From Tolypothrix sp. PCC 7712 (GTDB lineage: Bacteria; Cyanobacteriota; Cyanobacteriia; Cyanobacteriales; Nostocaceae), in assembly GCF_025860405.1 (NCBI RefSeq), contig NZ_CP063785.1, positions 806,001 to 870,000 on the forward strand: 64,000 bases of DNA, read 5' to 3'. The notes under the pieces were generated by a model. The model worked only from the letters and a program-made list of their open reading frames with translations. It did not search any database and was not told the origin of the DNA. How positions within the stretch are numbered: the stretch's first letter is position 1; the number at the start of each line of letters is the position of its first letter. Of the stretch, positions 36,821 to 48,640 are shown one piece after another. Made by a program: the position numbers and the translations under genes.

Positions 36821-38242
36821 ATGGAAAATCATCAAGAATATCATATGTCCTCGGATGAATTTCGTTATTGGGGATATAAAACTATTGATTGGATAGCTAA
36901 CTATTTAGAAACAGTAGATAAATTGTCAGTTTTATCTCAAGTAGAGCCTGGAGAAATTAGAGCTAAATTACCAGAAACAGCCCCGCTAAAAGGAGAATCT
37001 TTTGCCAATATTTTACAAGATTTAGATGAAATTATTATACCCGGATTGACTCACTGGCAGTCTCCAAACTTCTTCGCTTTCTTTCCTACAGGTATTTCTG
37101 CACCATCAATTTTAGGAGAATTAGTCAATGCAGGACTTGGAGTTCAGGGAATGCTGTGGGCAACTTCTCCAGCTTGTACTGAGTTAGAAACCCATGTTTT
37201 AGATTGGTTAGTAGATATGCTGGAACTTCCATCCCAGTTTAAATCTTCAACCACAGGAGGAGGAGTAATCCAAGACTCAGCCAGTAGTGCTTCTTTAGTA
37301 GCTTTGATAGCAGCTAGAGAACAGTCAAAAGGAGATATTAATAACCTGGTTGCCTATACTTCTACTCAAGCACACTCTTCAATTGAAAAAGCAGCTAAAG
37401 TAGCGGGAATTCGACCAGAAAATTTCCGCTTAATTGAGGTTGATGCTGGTTATAGAATGCGTCCAGAATTACTACATCAGCAGATTGTTACAGATATTGA
37501 ATCTGGGTTAACACCCTTTTATATTGCTGCTACTGTAGGGACAACCTCATCTCATGCCATAGATCCATTAACAGAAATAGGTGCGATCGCTCAAACACAT
37601 AACATTTGGTTCCATGTTGATGGAGCGATGAGTGGTACAGCAGCTATCTGTCCTGAGTATCGGTGGGTTCATCAAGGATTAGAACTAGCGGACAGTTATT
37701 GTTTTAATCCTCATAAATGGATGCTGACAAATTTTGATTGTACCTGTTTTTATGTAAAAAATAGAACCAAACTAATTCAAGCACTATCCATAATGCCTGA
37801 ATATCTAAAAAATCAAGCCAGTATGTCCGGCAAAGTCATTGACTATCGAGACTGGCAAATTCCTTTAGGACGTAGATTTAGGAGTCTCAAGCTCTGGTTT
37901 GTAATTCGGCACTATGGTATAGAAGGTTTACAGCATTATATTCGCAAGCATATTGCTTTAGCCCAAGAATTTGCCGAATGGGTAAAATCTCATCCTCATT
38001 TTGACCTAGTTGTCAATCCCCCGTTAAATTTGGTATGTTTTCGTCACCAAGCTGGTGATGCAATTAACCAGAAAATCATTAACCATATCAACTCATCGGG
38101 TGACATTTATCTCACTTCTACCCAGCTTGAGCAAAAACTAACTTTAAGAATGTCAGTTGGACAAGCAACTACAGACAAAATACATGTACAGAAAGCTTGG
38201 GAATTAATTTGTCAAACTGCTGATGAAATTGTTAATCAATAA
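36821..38242 (+). CDS. PLP-dependent amino-acid decarboxylase (aromatic-L-amino-acid type)
   Basis: About 473 residues from ATG 36821 (a TTG 15 bp earlier is possible). Group II decarboxylase features: HWQSPNFFAFFPTG near the N-terminus, TSPACTELETHVLDWL, the PLP-contact region HVDGAMSG (D and A) and the Schiff-base lysine in FNPHKWML near residue 298. The overall match is to aromatic-amino-acid or tyrosine/tryptophan decarboxylases, which make bioactive amines. Substrate preference is not certain. It diverges from the GNAT and unknown genes, with which it may form a small amine-modifying locus. Confidence 0.88.
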   Translation: MENHQEYHMSSDEFRYWGYKTIDWIANYLETVDKLSVLSQVEPGEIRAKLPETAPLKGESFANILQDLDEIIIPGLTHWQSPNFFAFFPTGISAPSILGELVNAGLGVQGMLWATSPACTELETHVLDWLVDMLELPSQFKSSTTGGGVIQDSASSASLVALIAAREQSKGDINNLVAYTSTQAHSSIEKAAKVAGIRPENFRLIEVDAGYRMRPELLHQQIVTDIESGLTPFYIAATVGTTSSHAIDPLTEIGAIAQTHNIWFHVDGAMSGTAAICPEYRWVHQGLELADSYCFNPHKWMLTNFDCTCFYVKNRTKLIQALSIMPEYLKNQASMSGKVIDYRDWQIPLGRRFRSLKLWFVIRHYGIEGLQHYIRKHIALAQEFAEWVKSHPHFDLVVNPPLNLVCFRHQAGDAINQKIINHINSSGDIYLTSTQLEQKLTLRMSVGQATTDKIHVQKAWELICQTADEIVNQ

Positions 38243-38339
38243 AGTGTAGCGACCTGCAATGCTAATCGCTCAAACCTGCAATCAAGAGATTTACAAACCA
38301 GGATTAAATGCAATTATAGTTGTTGAGCTATTCCACATC

Positions 38340-38489
38340 CAATACTTGTCGGTTAAGGGGAAAAGGGGAAGGGGAAAAGGGGCAAGAAATAAACCTTTAA
38401 CCCTTACCCTTTCTCCTGCGGAGACGCTACGCGAACACCTTTTCCCCAAACCAAATTAAGAGTTTAAAATCCTTAACCGAGCAGTATTG
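38340..38489 (-). mobile_element. CAATACT-family MITE, copy C (150 bp, one nested repeat)
   Basis: Inverted relative to the other copies. It runs from CAATACTTGTCGGTTAAGG to CCTTAACCGAGCAGTATTG and is flanked by the exact 10-bp duplication ATTCCACATC at 38330-38339 and 38490-38499. A 23-bp insert at 38413-38435 (CTCCTGCGGAGACGCTACGC...) occupies the same internal site as in copy A. Confidence 0.9.
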
Positions 38490-38617
38490 ATTCCACATCT
38501 AATATGCATATATGGCGTTCCCCAATCTGGTGAAATACATTCTCAAAGCTACTAGCCTGAATAAGGTATGAGAATCAATACCTAATGCCCTATTTTCAAC
38601 ATAGCACCATAAAATTT

Positions 38618-38642
38618 GAGGGTGGACAAATAGTCCACCCTC
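38618..38642 (-). terminator. Terminator hairpin of the atpD-atpC unit
   Basis: Perfect 10-bp stem GAGGGTGGAC / GTCCACCCTC with loop AAATA, flanked on both sides by A/T runs, 25 bp past the atpC stop. Confidence 0.7.
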
Positions 38643-38667
38643 AAAAATTAAAACCCAGAGTAAAATT

Positions 38668-39081
38668 TTAGACCAAACCGCCAGCAGCTTGAAACCGAGC
38701 GCGGGCGCGTTTAAAGGCTTGGGTTGCTTGAATTTGAGCTTGGCGATCGCCTGCTGTTACCTGATTGAGCTTGGTTTGTGCTTGATTATAAGCAGTCCGA
38801 GCTTCTTCTAGGTTAATAGCGTTGCCACTTTCAGCACCATTGACGAGAATGGTAACTTCATTTTCTTCAATTTCGGCAAAGCCACCCAAAAGCGCGATCG
38901 CTTGCCAATCTTGATTTTTGTTAGCACGCACGCGCATTACGCCTGTATCTAGGGCGGTCAACAGGGGTGCGTGTCCACTCAAGATACCTAGCTGACCAGT
39001 GGTGCTGGGTAGAATTACTTCTTCAGCTTCGGCATCCCACACAGTTTTATCTGGGGAAATTACACGAACGGTTAATGTCAT
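38668..39081 (-). CDS. atpC: ATP synthase epsilon subunit
   Basis: 137 residues from ATG 39081 ([20 protein letters not shown]), the family-typical start; an upstream in-frame ATG at 39123 would add 14 residues of repeat-derived sequence. It has the N-terminal beta sandwich ([23 protein letters not shown]) and the C-terminal helical hairpin rich in Ala and Gln. It is the regulatory rotor subunit of F1 on the thylakoid and plasma membranes. It follows atpD by about 90 bp of heptamer repeats, and the ribosome site AAAGGA lies inside the repeat. Confidence 0.95.
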   Translation of the reverse strand: MTLTVRVISPDKTVWDAEAEEVILPSTTGQLGILSGHAPLLTALDTGVMRVRANKNQDWQAIALLGGFAEIEENEVTILVNGAESGNAINLEEARTAYNQAQTKLNQVTAGDRQAQIQATQAFKRARARFQAAGGLV

Positions 39082-39140
39082 TTGTCTGTTGTCCTTTGTC
39101 TTCTGTCTTGCGTAATTTGCCATTAGTCACTAGGACTGAC

Positions 39141-39169
39141 GCTAATGACTAATGACCAATGACCAATGA

Positions 39170-39171
<2 letters not shown>
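39141..39171. repeat. STRR between atpD and atpC
   Basis: Tandem heptamers TAATGAC / CAATGAC. Related units continue to the left into the atpC ribosome site region. Confidence 0.7.
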
Positions 39172-40939
<1,768 letters not shown>

Positions 40940-41758
40940 ATGAATTTCTCGTCAGCGCGACAATATTTTTACCAGGAGATTCAGCAGCCTGACGAGCACA
41001 TCGACCTGGTAAAGGCGGCTTTATATATTGCTCAGGAAGAATATCCTCAGCTTGACCTAGAAGAATACCTCAATGCCTTTGAGACCATGGCATTGGAGTT
41101 GCAAGAACGCTTACCTGATTCACCCTACCCGCTACGGATTATTCAAAGTATTAATCAATATCTCTACAATGATTTAGGATTTGCGGGCAATAAAGCAGAC
41201 TACTACGATCCACGCAACAGCTTTTTAAATGACGTGATTGAGCGGCGGCTAGGGATACCTATCACCTTGGCATTAGTTTATATGGAAGTGTCCCGCCGAA
41301 TTGATTTCCCTATGGTAGGTGTAGGAATGCCTGGACATTTCCTCATCCGTCCAAATGTTGCAGAGATGGAAGTTTTTGTTGATGCATTCAATGGTGGGGA
41401 AATTTTATTTGCCCAAGATTGTCAGGAAAGACTGTCTCAGATGTTCCAGCAACCTGTGGAACTCAAGTCGGAATATTTAGCAACAGTTAGCCATCGGCAG
41501 TTATTGGCCAGGATACTCACAAATCTCAAATTTATTTACCTCAAAAAGCAAGACTTAGAAAAAAGCCTGGCAGCGGTTGAGCGCATTTTACTATTGTTTC
41601 CTGGTGTAAGTTTAGAATTACGCGATCGCGGTTTAATTTACTATCAACTCGGCTACTACCCCCAAGCAGCTGACGATTTGCAAACCTATCTAGAAAAAGT
41701 TCCTGATGCCGAGGATTCCGGAGCCATTCGCCGCTTACTTGCCGAATTGGGTAGATAA
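40940..41758 (+). CDS. SirB1-family transglutaminase-like/TPR protein
   Basis: About 272 residues from ATG 40940 (a TTG 6 bp earlier is also in frame). The transglutaminase-like core is visible in NSFLNDVIERRLGIPITLAL and MPGHFLIRP, with VDAFNGGEI after it, and the last 90 residues form helical TPR-like pairs (LERVRLLLF-type repeats, ending in DAEDSGAIRRLLAEL). This is the SirB1/DUF-transglut family conserved in cyanobacteria; the biochemical role is not established. It diverges from atpD. Confidence 0.82.
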   Translation: MNFSSARQYFYQEIQQPDEHIDLVKAALYIAQEEYPQLDLEEYLNAFETMALELQERLPDSPYPLRIIQSINQYLYNDLGFAGNKADYYDPRNSFLNDVIERRLGIPITLALVYMEVSRRIDFPMVGVGMPGHFLIRPNVAEMEVFVDAFNGGEILFAQDCQERLSQMFQQPVELKSEYLATVSHRQLLARILTNLKFIYLKKQDLEKSLAAVERILLLFPGVSLELRDRGLIYYQLGYYPQAADDLQTYLEKVPDAEDSGAIRRLLAELGR

Positions 41759-41921
41759 ATTTTGGGGAAATAGGCATTGCTAAGGAAGCCGTCCCAATGA
41801 AAAATTCTATCCAAGCTCGGCGTTTTTGGGCATCAGCAATAGAGCATGAGGGAGGTAGTGCGTTGCAAAGACAATGCATCTCTCATGCCCATTTTCACGA
41901 GCCTTGCATAAAAATCTGTCT

Positions 41922-42047
41922 CAATACTGCTCGGTTAAGGATTTTCAACTCGGAATTTGGTTTGGGGAAAAGGTGAAAGGGTAAGGGTTAAAGGTTTTTT
42001 CTTGCCCCTTTTACCCTTCTCCTTTTCCCCTTAACTGACAAGTATTG
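41922..42047 (+). mobile_element. CAATACT-family MITE, copy D (126 bp)
   Basis: Begins CAATACTGCTCGGTTAAGG and ends CTGACAAGTATTG. It is flanked by the exact 10-bp duplication AAATCTGTCT at 41912-41921 and 42048-42057. Core length, same orientation as copies A and B. Confidence 0.9.
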
Positions 42048-42057
42048 AAATCTGTCT

Positions 42058-42915
42058 TTCCCATGCCCTATGCCCTATGCCTCAAAGGATACTCACTATA
42101 AAATTCTTCGCTGTTCCTTCTTAAACAGAGGCAATGTCTAAATTGGCATATAGATTTGTCTGTTTTTATACTATATAGAAAAATTTTATCTCATGGGTAT
42201 TTGTCGGCTTTAATTATTTATATTTCAAATCTTCAATGAGATAAACCTTGATTGTTTGAAATTTTAATCACAATCTATTTATCAAGAGTTTTATCTTCAG
42301 ATAAAAGCCCAAAATCCCGATTAAATCTCTTAGATTGCTAGAAAAATTGGGGTTTTAAATAATTGTTAAAGTTTTATTAATAAAAGTAAATATTAATTTA
42401 ATATTAAGTTTATAAGATTAAAAAAACAGAGATTTAATATAAAAGATTCACTAAATGTAAATTTCTATAATAGTTATTTTCTAGTACAACTATGCAATTT
42501 GCAGAGAATCATATAATATTTGATTATTCACAAATACATAGTGTTTACAGTATATTTTTTAATGTGATTCACTATGCAGAAGAGAATTCAAAATTTCTAG
42601 ATTAGACATGATAGTCACTATTTAAGTGTTATTTTATCTGTCAGATTTAGTCCAATTCTCTGTTCATTAATATCCCATTAATGCACGGGGATGTTTTTCA
42701 TGGTTATTAATATCTATCGAACTAACTTTAGAGATATTTAGCTAAATATCTCTAAAGTCAAGAAATTATGACTTACTACTAAAAATATTGGTAATTACAA
42801 AAATCAAAATGTTACAGCAAATTTAAGTATGTAAAATATCAACATAAAAATAAATTAAAATACTTAGAAAGAAAAATCATGCTGATTGGTTATATATTAA
42901 ATCAGGTTATTAATT
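42058..42915. other. Long AT-rich leader upstream of the GGDEF-EAL gene
   Basis: About 860 bp with very low GC and no gene. Long runs of A and T and short palindromes (for example TTTAGAGATATTTAGCTAAATATCTCTAAA near 42728-42757, written here as an arm pair TTTAGAGATATTTAG / CTAAATATCTCTAAA). It probably holds the promoter and a long 5' leader of the second-messenger gene. Confidence 0.4.
42728..42757. repeat. Perfect inverted repeat TTTAGAGATATTTAG / CTAAATATCTCTAAA
   Basis: A 30-bp perfect palindrome (15-bp arms, no spacer) 159 bp upstream of the GGDEF-EAL start codon. It could be a protein-binding site or a hairpin in the leader. No consensus was recognised. Confidence 0.6.
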
Positions 42916-45591
42916 ATGCAAATTTCCAGGGTATTACTACAAGCTAAAAATGCGCCATCTACCATAACAGAAACTACTATGCTTGTCTTGATGGTTGGTT
43001 TATGTATCTACTTAGGAGTCAGAATAATTGCCTTATATATGGCAAATTATCGTTCATCAAAAGTTGAAAATCAACGAAAGACTTCTTGTGAAAAAGTTTT
43101 AAGAGGCAATACCCAAAAAATCCTATTCACTAAGGAGGAAAACCCTAATTTATTCCTAATAAATCACCAATCTCCATCAGCCGAAAGTGATGAAGCTAAT
43201 CAATTGAGCCAGTCTGTCAAAGAATTGGCTTCTAATTGTGGCACTTTTTATCTAGAAGCCCTTGCTGCTATTGAACAGTCTTTACTGAATTTCGATAACC
43301 GACTCAGATGTTATACAGAAATTCTGCAAACTCTGGGAAAAGCCTGTCAGGTTAGTCGTGTATACATATTTGAAAATTATGTTGATGATGATGGTAACTT
43401 AATCATGCATCAGCAAGCTGCATGGTGCGCTGAAGGTATCCCATCCAAAAATGAAAACCACCCTTGGCACAAACTATCTTATACAAAATTCTGCCCACGC
43501 TGGTTAAAGTTATTAGCGCGAGGTGATATCGTTGCTGAAACAATCACAGAGTTGAACAAAACAGAAATTCAGACTTTAGGCCTAGAGGATGTTTTGACAA
43601 TATTGATTTTACCAATCATTGCTCAAGGTAATTTTGTCGGATTTATTGGATTTGATAACTGTAAAGAAGCACAAATTTGGGAAGCCAAAGAAACAGCATT
43701 TTTGCAAGCGGTAGCAGGTGTACTTGCTCTAGTGCATGATCGTTTACTAGCAGATCATGCCCTCAAGACAGTAATTTTAGAAACCCAAGATTCTGCTTAT
43801 CACTTAGAAAATGTAGTACAAGAACGCACAGCAGAGTTGCACAGAGAAATTGCGGAGCGCAAGCGGATACAAACAGAACTAGAAAAATCACTATCTTTGC
43901 AATGGGCGACCTTAGAATCTACTGCCGACGGCATCTTAGTAGTAGATAATCAAGGTAAGATTGCAGGCTTTAATCAAAAGTTTCTGCAAATGTGGCGCAT
44001 TCCGGAGTCATTAATCACCACCGGAAATTACAAAGAAGTGCTGAGATTGGCGATGAAACAGCTAGAAGCGCCAAAACAGTATTTTGCTACGATTAGAGAA
44101 TTATACTTTAATCCAGATACACAGCTTTATGATGCGATCGCCTTTAAAGATGGCAGAGTTTTAGAGCGTTATTCCCAACCTCAGAGGATTAACGGCAAAA
44201 TAGTCGGTAGAGTCTGGAGTTTTCGCGACATTACAGCCCATAAATTAGCAGAAGCCAAAATCCGGCATCAAGCTTTACACGACCTGTTAACCGATTTACC
44301 TAACCGCGTGCTATTTAATGAGCGACTTTCAGAAGCTTTAGCACAATCGCAGAAACATCGTAGCAAATTAGCGGTGTGTTTTTTAGACTTAGACCGCTTC
44401 AAAGTGATCAACGATACATTAAGTCATGCTATTGGTGATCAATTACTGCAAATTGTGGCTCAACGTCTGATCGAATGTCTGCGGGAGATTGACACCATAG
44501 CGCGGTGGGGAGGCGATGAATTCACCCTAATCTTGCCAGAAATTAACGATAATCAAGAAGTTACACAAATTGTAGAAAGCATCTTAGCAGCTTTTAAACC
44601 AGTATTTGAAATCGAAAATTACCAATTACATATCAGCGTCAGTATTGGTATTGCCCTTTATCCGATGCATGGACAAGATGCCGAAACTTTAATTAAACAC
44701 GCTGATGTGGCACTATATCGTGTTAAGTCTCAAGGACGAAATCATTATCAGTTCTATAATTCAGCCATCAATTCTGGTTCTTCAGAATTGCTAACTTTAG
44801 AAAATAGCTTGCACTCTGCCTTAGAACGCCAAGAATTTGAAGTTTACTATCAACCACAGGTCAATATCACCACAGGCGAAATTACCAAAATAGAAGCATT
44901 ACTACGTTGGCGACACTTAGAATTAGGCTTAATCCCACCCCAAAAGTTTATTCCCCTGGCTGAAGAAACTGGATTAATTATTCCAATTGGGGAATGGGTG
45001 TTAAGAACTGCTTGTGCTCAAAATAAAGCTTGGCAAGATGCACTTAATTTACCCTCACTTTCAGTAGCTGTGAATCTTTCTGCACGCCAATTTCAGCAAC
45101 CAAACTTAGTAAATATGGTGCAACAGATATTGTCAGAAACGCAATTAAACCATAAATTTTTGGAGCTAGAAATTACCGAAAGTATTGCTATGAAAAATGT
45201 TGAGTTCACTAAAAGAATTTTAAGTGAATTACACGCTCTAGGTGTTTCTATTTCCATAGACGATTTTGGTACAGGGTATTGTTCTCTCAGTTATCTGAAA
45301 AATTTTCCAATCCATTGCTTAAAAATTGATAGGTCTTTCGTGAGAGATTTATCTGATGATAATCATGATGCTGCCATCACAACTGCAATTATTGCTTTAG
45401 CACATGGATTAAAGCTTGCAGTTGTTGCCGAAGGCGTAGAAACTGAAGAACAGCGGAATTTTTTACGACTGCTAGATTGTGAACTCATGCAAGGCTATCT
45501 CTTTAGTCGCCCTTTATCGGCAGAAGACACCACGAGATTACTCAAAAAATCTAAATCCCGTCGGATTAATCCTTCATTTTTAGTAGCTTAA
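42916..45591 (+). CDS. GAF-PAS-GGDEF-EAL cyclic-di-GMP signalling protein
   Basis: 891 residues. One membrane span near 22-41 ([20 protein letters not shown]), a GAF domain (about 95-275), a short coiled coil, a PAS domain (about 325-440), then GGDEF and EAL. The diguanylate cyclase motif GGDEF is intact (about 531) and an RxxD inhibitory site (REID) lies exactly five residues before it. The phosphodiesterase side keeps [28 protein letters not shown] and EGVET. Both activities could therefore be functional, with the GAF and PAS domains sensing the signal. Single gene with a long AT-rich leader. Confidence 0.94.
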   Translation: MQISRVLLQAKNAPSTITETTMLVLMVGLCIYLGVRIIALYMANYRSSKVENQRKTSCEKVLRGNTQKILFTKEENPNLFLINHQSPSAESDEANQLSQSVKELASNCGTFYLEALAAIEQSLLNFDNRLRCYTEILQTLGKACQVSRVYIFENYVDDDGNLIMHQQAAWCAEGIPSKNENHPWHKLSYTKFCPRWLKLLARGDIVAETITELNKTEIQTLGLEDVLTILILPIIAQGNFVGFIGFDNCKEAQIWEAKETAFLQAVAGVLALVHDRLLADHALKTVILETQDSAYHLENVVQERTAELHREIAERKRIQTELEKSLSLQWATLESTADGILVVDNQGKIAGFNQKFLQMWRIPESLITTGNYKEVLRLAMKQLEAPKQYFATIRELYFNPDTQLYDAIAFKDGRVLERYSQPQRINGKIVGRVWSFRDITAHKLAEAKIRHQALHDLLTDLPNRVLFNERLSEALAQSQKHRSKLAVCFLDLDRFKVINDTLSHAIGDQLLQIVAQRLIECLREIDTIARWGGDEFTLILPEINDNQEVTQIVESILAAFKPVFEIENYQLHISVSIGIALYPMHGQDAETLIKHADVALYRVKSQGRNHYQFYNSAINSGSSELLTLENSLHSALERQEFEVYYQPQVNITTGEITKIEALLRWRHLELGLIPPQKFIPLAEETGLIIPIGEWVLRTACAQNKAWQDALNLPSLSVAVNLSARQFQQPNLVNMVQQILSETQLNHKFLELEITESIAMKNVEFTKRILSELHALGVSISIDDFGTGYCSLSYLKNFPIHCLKIDRSFVRDLSDDNHDAAITTAIIALAHGLKLAVVAEGVETEEQRNFLRLLDCELMQGYLFSRPLSAEDTTRLLKKSKSRRINPSFLVA

Positions 45592-45601
45592 ATAAAGTTG
45601 T

Positions 45602-45635
45602 CATTGGTCATTGGTCATTGGTCATTGGTCATTTG
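45602..45635. repeat. STRR: tandem CATTGGT heptamers
   Basis: Five near-perfect copies of TCATTGG directly after the GGDEF-EAL gene. Confidence 0.8.
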
Positions 45636-45790
45636 GAGTTAGATTATTACCTTCATTCCACCTTTGATATTGACCGTCCCAATTTGAGATTTTAAATTTT
45701 GGATTTTGGATTATTTCTTCAGTAAAAGTACAGCCGTGTTCAGAACAAATCTCTAAGCTGTATCTGCTTGTGGGTACAGTCAATCTAAAA

Positions 45791-45868
45791 TCGCAAATCC
45801 GTCTTGACAAGTTTGCTCAACGGGGGGAACCCCCGCACGCAACTTTTCGCAAAATCTAAAATTGATTG
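45791..45868 (+). repeat. Dispersed repeat, short form (related to 16463-16590)
   Basis: Reads ATCCGTCTTGACAAGTTTGC, then GGGGGGAACCCCC, then CGCAACTTTTCGCAAAATCT. The arms match the copy at 16463-16590 on the other strand. Non-coding, at the tail of the peptidoglycan-binding gene. Confidence 0.6.
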
Positions 45869-45872
45869 ACTC

Positions 45873-47426
45873 TTAAAAATACTCTACCCTAGCATCTAAA
45901 CCATAAGAGCGTAACAGTTTAGATAAATTCTCTGCTTCTGTTCTATTCCCAAATCTACCTGCATTCACATAATCTCCTAAACCAGATTTTTCGACAACTG
46001 GATTAGCTATATATTGTCTTACTTTGTTGAGAGTATCGGCATTATGAATTGGTACTACAACTACATAGCGATTTTGATTGTTATTAGCATTAGTATTCAC
46101 AGGAGAGGTATTTAAACCTAATGCTTGCCAGGTTTGTGCATCTACATTGCCAGTTGGAGCAATACCAGAATATTGCTGGAATGCATACACATAAGACCTA
46201 GTATTTTCACCATAATATCCATCAGGATTTGTATTAAAAAATCCTAATTGCAATAACCTCTGTTGCACGGCTTTCACATTATCGCCACTATCGCCAACTG
46301 TGAGGTAATTTCTAGTCTGAGGAGGAGCTTGAGAAGCTTGAGGAGCTTGATAAGCTTGTCTATTTTGCAAAACGCCACGTACTGCTTGCAAGGCTTGTGT
46401 ATCAGCTACACCATCAATAGCTAATTGGTAATCTCGCTGGAATCGCAGTAGTGCATCTCTAGTCAATGGGCCAAAATTACCTGTAGGATTAGCCTGCAAG
46501 TATCCTAACTGCCGTAAACCCTCTTGTAATTCTCTAATTTGTTGCGGCGCAAGACTAGTTGTGTTGGGTATGACTGGATTAGAAGGACTACTAGTAGGAG
46601 CCAAAAGTCTGTTCCAGGTTTGTCGATTGGTAATTCCATCAGCAGGTAAACCAGCATAGCGCTGAAATGCAATCACCGCATCTTTAGTAACAGGCCCAAA
46701 CTTGCCAGTCGGAGTAGCTTTAAAATAACCCAGTTGCTGCAACCTCTGTTGTAACCTAGTTACTGCTGGGCCTTGGCTACCTTCCAACAAAATGGGATAT
46801 TCCCCTCCGGTGCTGGGTATATTTGAGGGTGCTTGGGAAATTTTGGTAGAGTTGCGCGAACCTTGCTGAGAGCGAGTTAAGGCTTGTTGAGTTTGCGGGC
46901 CAAAATAGCCTGTTATTGGGCCTTGAAAATAGCCTTGGCGTTGCAAACGTTGTTGTAGCTTCACAACTTCTGGGCCTCTGCTACCTAGCCGCAGATTACC
47001 ACTGGTAGTATTACTAGTATTAGTAGCGATTCTACCTCGGCAGGCTTGTTGGAGCGATCGCGCAGTGCTATCACCTACAACTCCATCAGCAGGTAGTTTA
47101 TTCGCCTGCTGGAATGCAATCACTGCTTGCTGAGTGATCGAACCAAACTTACCGCTAACTGGGCCACGAAAGAAACCTAATTTCTGCAAGCACTGCTGTA
47201 TGTTTGTAACTTCAGCGCCATTACTTCCTACTTTCTGTACAGCTAAAGTTTGCCCAGCGATACTGAGAAGTGACAAGGTTAATGCTACAGATAAAAAACG
47301 CATCGCCAAGGTGCTAGAAAGCTTTGTCCAATTCCAGAATCTCAAATTAGCTGGAACAGGAACAATTTCTAGAGTTGCGGATGCTTCGTAGACTGCGGCG
47401 CTATGTAGATCACCAATGACTTCCAT
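45873..47426 (-). CDS. Multi-repeat peptidoglycan-binding protein with SPOR-like C-terminus
   Basis: About 517 residues from ATG 47426. A longer frame to 47519 would translate heptamer repeats and is unlikely. After a hydrophobic N-terminal segment (MRFLSVALTLSLLSIAGQTLA), five PG_binding_1 repeats follow. Each has the pattern VxxLQQRLQxLGYFxxxPTGxFGPxT and AVIAFQ. The last 65 residues (RYVVVVPIHNADTLNKVRQYI, then AGRFGNRTEAENLSKLLRSYGL) resemble a SPOR domain. It probably binds septal or lateral peptidoglycan in the periplasm. No catalytic domain is visible. Confidence 0.85.
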   Translation of the reverse strand: MEVIGDLHSAAVYEASATLEIVPVPANLRFWNWTKLSSTLAMRFLSVALTLSLLSIAGQTLAVQKVGSNGAEVTNIQQCLQKLGFFRGPVSGKFGSITQQAVIAFQQANKLPADGVVGDSTARSLQQACRGRIATNTSNTTSGNLRLGSRGPEVVKLQQRLQRQGYFQGPITGYFGPQTQQALTRSQQGSRNSTKISQAPSNIPSTGGEYPILLEGSQGPAVTRLQQRLQQLGYFKATPTGKFGPVTKDAVIAFQRYAGLPADGITNRQTWNRLLAPTSSPSNPVIPNTTSLAPQQIRELQEGLRQLGYLQANPTGNFGPLTRDALLRFQRDYQLAIDGVADTQALQAVRGVLQNRQAYQAPQASQAPPQTRNYLTVGDSGDNVKAVQQRLLQLGFFNTNPDGYYGENTRSYVYAFQQYSGIAPTGNVDAQTWQALGLNTSPVNTNANNNQNRYVVVVPIHNADTLNKVRQYIANPVVEKSGLGDYVNAGRFGNRTEAENLSKLLRSYGLDARVEYF

Positions 47427-47817
47427 AAAATCGAGGGTTTGGTATTGGGTATTGGGTATTGAGGACTGGGGATTGGGGATTGGTAATTGGTAATTGGTAA
47501 TAGAAACACCAAACGCCAAATGCCATTTTTAAGTCAGTCCATTACTTCTGTTTGGGGATATACCTAGAATGAAAATTTTGCTTTTCTAGCCCCTATTCCC
47601 TAGCCTATGCGCCCCTCTTCCCGAGTCCATGAGGAATTTTTGCTACCAGTATACTATAGGATAACTAAGACTAGAAAATAAATTCATACATCATCAAAAA
47701 AAGAGACCTGGCAAGAAAAACTTAGCCAGGTTAATCAATGGAATTACTCTATTAATTTTAATTGCGATAAATTAATTTCATTTACGATGTAGATATTTAG
47801 CAGTTGGCTTTGCGTAT
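47427..47817. other. Intergenic with an STRR and a terminator
   Basis: The left part is a heptamer repeat (47435-47503, TATTGGG / GGATTGG / TAATTGG). The right part has the terminator of the SH3 gene (47696-47731). No gene. Confidence 0.5.
47696..47731 (-). terminator. Terminator of the SH3-domain gene
   Basis: On the minus strand: stem ACCTGGC / GCCAGGT (with an inner AAG/CTT) followed by CTCTTTTTTT. Confidence 0.75.
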
Positions 47818-48360
47818 CTACTGGTCTTGTTGTGGCTTTTCTGGCTGTTGTACTTCTTCGTTACCTTCTAATTTTTCAGTATTACCTGCTTTCACCCAGC
47901 CTTCTTGATTAGTATCTTCCTGGCGAATTTTTTGCCACAATTTATCGTCACTTTCCTCTAAAACTATCACTTTTTGATTAAAACCAACCCCACCCACACG
48001 TTCAGCATCTTGTTTTGGTTCGGCTCGCAAACTCAAGCCTTGGTTCCAAGTAACTTTTCCTTGGTAAGCTCCTGGTGGTAATGGTTTGGGTGATTCTTCA
48101 GGTTTGGGTGTTTCTGTAGCTGCAGGAGTTGGAGTTGCAGTAGAAGTTGCTTTTGGCTGAGATTCAGTTTTGGTAGCTGTTGCTTCCGTGGCTTTGGGAG
48201 ATTGGATTCGCTGTGAAGGATGATCGTTGGCAAAAATTGGTTTGGCGGGAGGTATGGCGGTTCTATTCATGAAATAGAGTGCAGTAGCAACACCAGTACC
48301 TATTAAAATAGCGATCGCCAACAGAAACCCAAGTATAAATTTAAGTAAGTTAGAAAACAT
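47818..48360 (-). CDS. Membrane-anchored bacterial SH3-domain protein
   Basis: 180 residues: N-terminal anchor (LLKFILGFLLAIAILIGTGVATALYF), a proline/threonine/alanine-rich linker (about 45-95), an SH3b domain (about 98-165, GLSLRAEPKQDAERVGGVGF and GWVKAGNTEKL) and an acidic glutamine-rich tail. SH3b domains usually bind peptidoglycan or proteins on the periplasmic side. Located next to the peptidoglycan-binding protein on the same strand, separated by a terminator, so they are not one unit. Confidence 0.82.
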   Translation of the reverse strand: MFSNLLKFILGFLLAIAILIGTGVATALYFMNRTAIPPAKPIFANDHPSQRIQSPKATEATATKTESQPKATSTATPTPAATETPKPEESPKPLPPGAYQGKVTWNQGLSLRAEPKQDAERVGGVGFNQKVIVLEESDDKLWQKIRQEDTNQEGWVKAGNTEKLEGNEEVQQPEKPQQDQ

Positions 48361-48640
48361 ATTTTATAACCTCATTACCAATCGTCAATTGTCCAGAGTC
48401 AAGGGTCAACGGTCAAGGGTAAATGAATCTAGACTCTGGACAATGCAAATTTTAGATTTTAGATTGCCGATTTTAGATTTTTTGGGTGATCCTGCAATCT
48501 AGTAGCTTAGATACCCCGCCAAGTTAGGGCAGCACAAATCCGGAGATCTAAAATTTAAAATCCTTGAGCCAAGTACTAAACGTTGTCGGGGTCAATCTAT
48601 AATCCAAAATCGATTGACTCAACTATTATTGCAGCTGGCG

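Larger units (their letters stand above)
38243..38667. other. Intergenic with MITE copy C and the atp terminator
   Basis: Holds the CAATACT-family element at 38340-38489 and a perfect hairpin at 38618-38642 that ends the atp unit. No gene. Confidence 0.5.

Noticed and set aside
45602..45635. CRISPR-like tandem repeat
   Set aside because: The units are heptamers with no spacers and no cas genes are in the window; these are STRRs.
45622..45810. 62-codon minus-strand frame
   Set aside because: Consists of STRR and dispersed repeat translation.
47427..47519. N-terminal extension of the peptidoglycan-binding protein
   Set aside because: The extra residues are a translation of heptamer repeats; the downstream ATG at 47426 precedes the conserved sequence.
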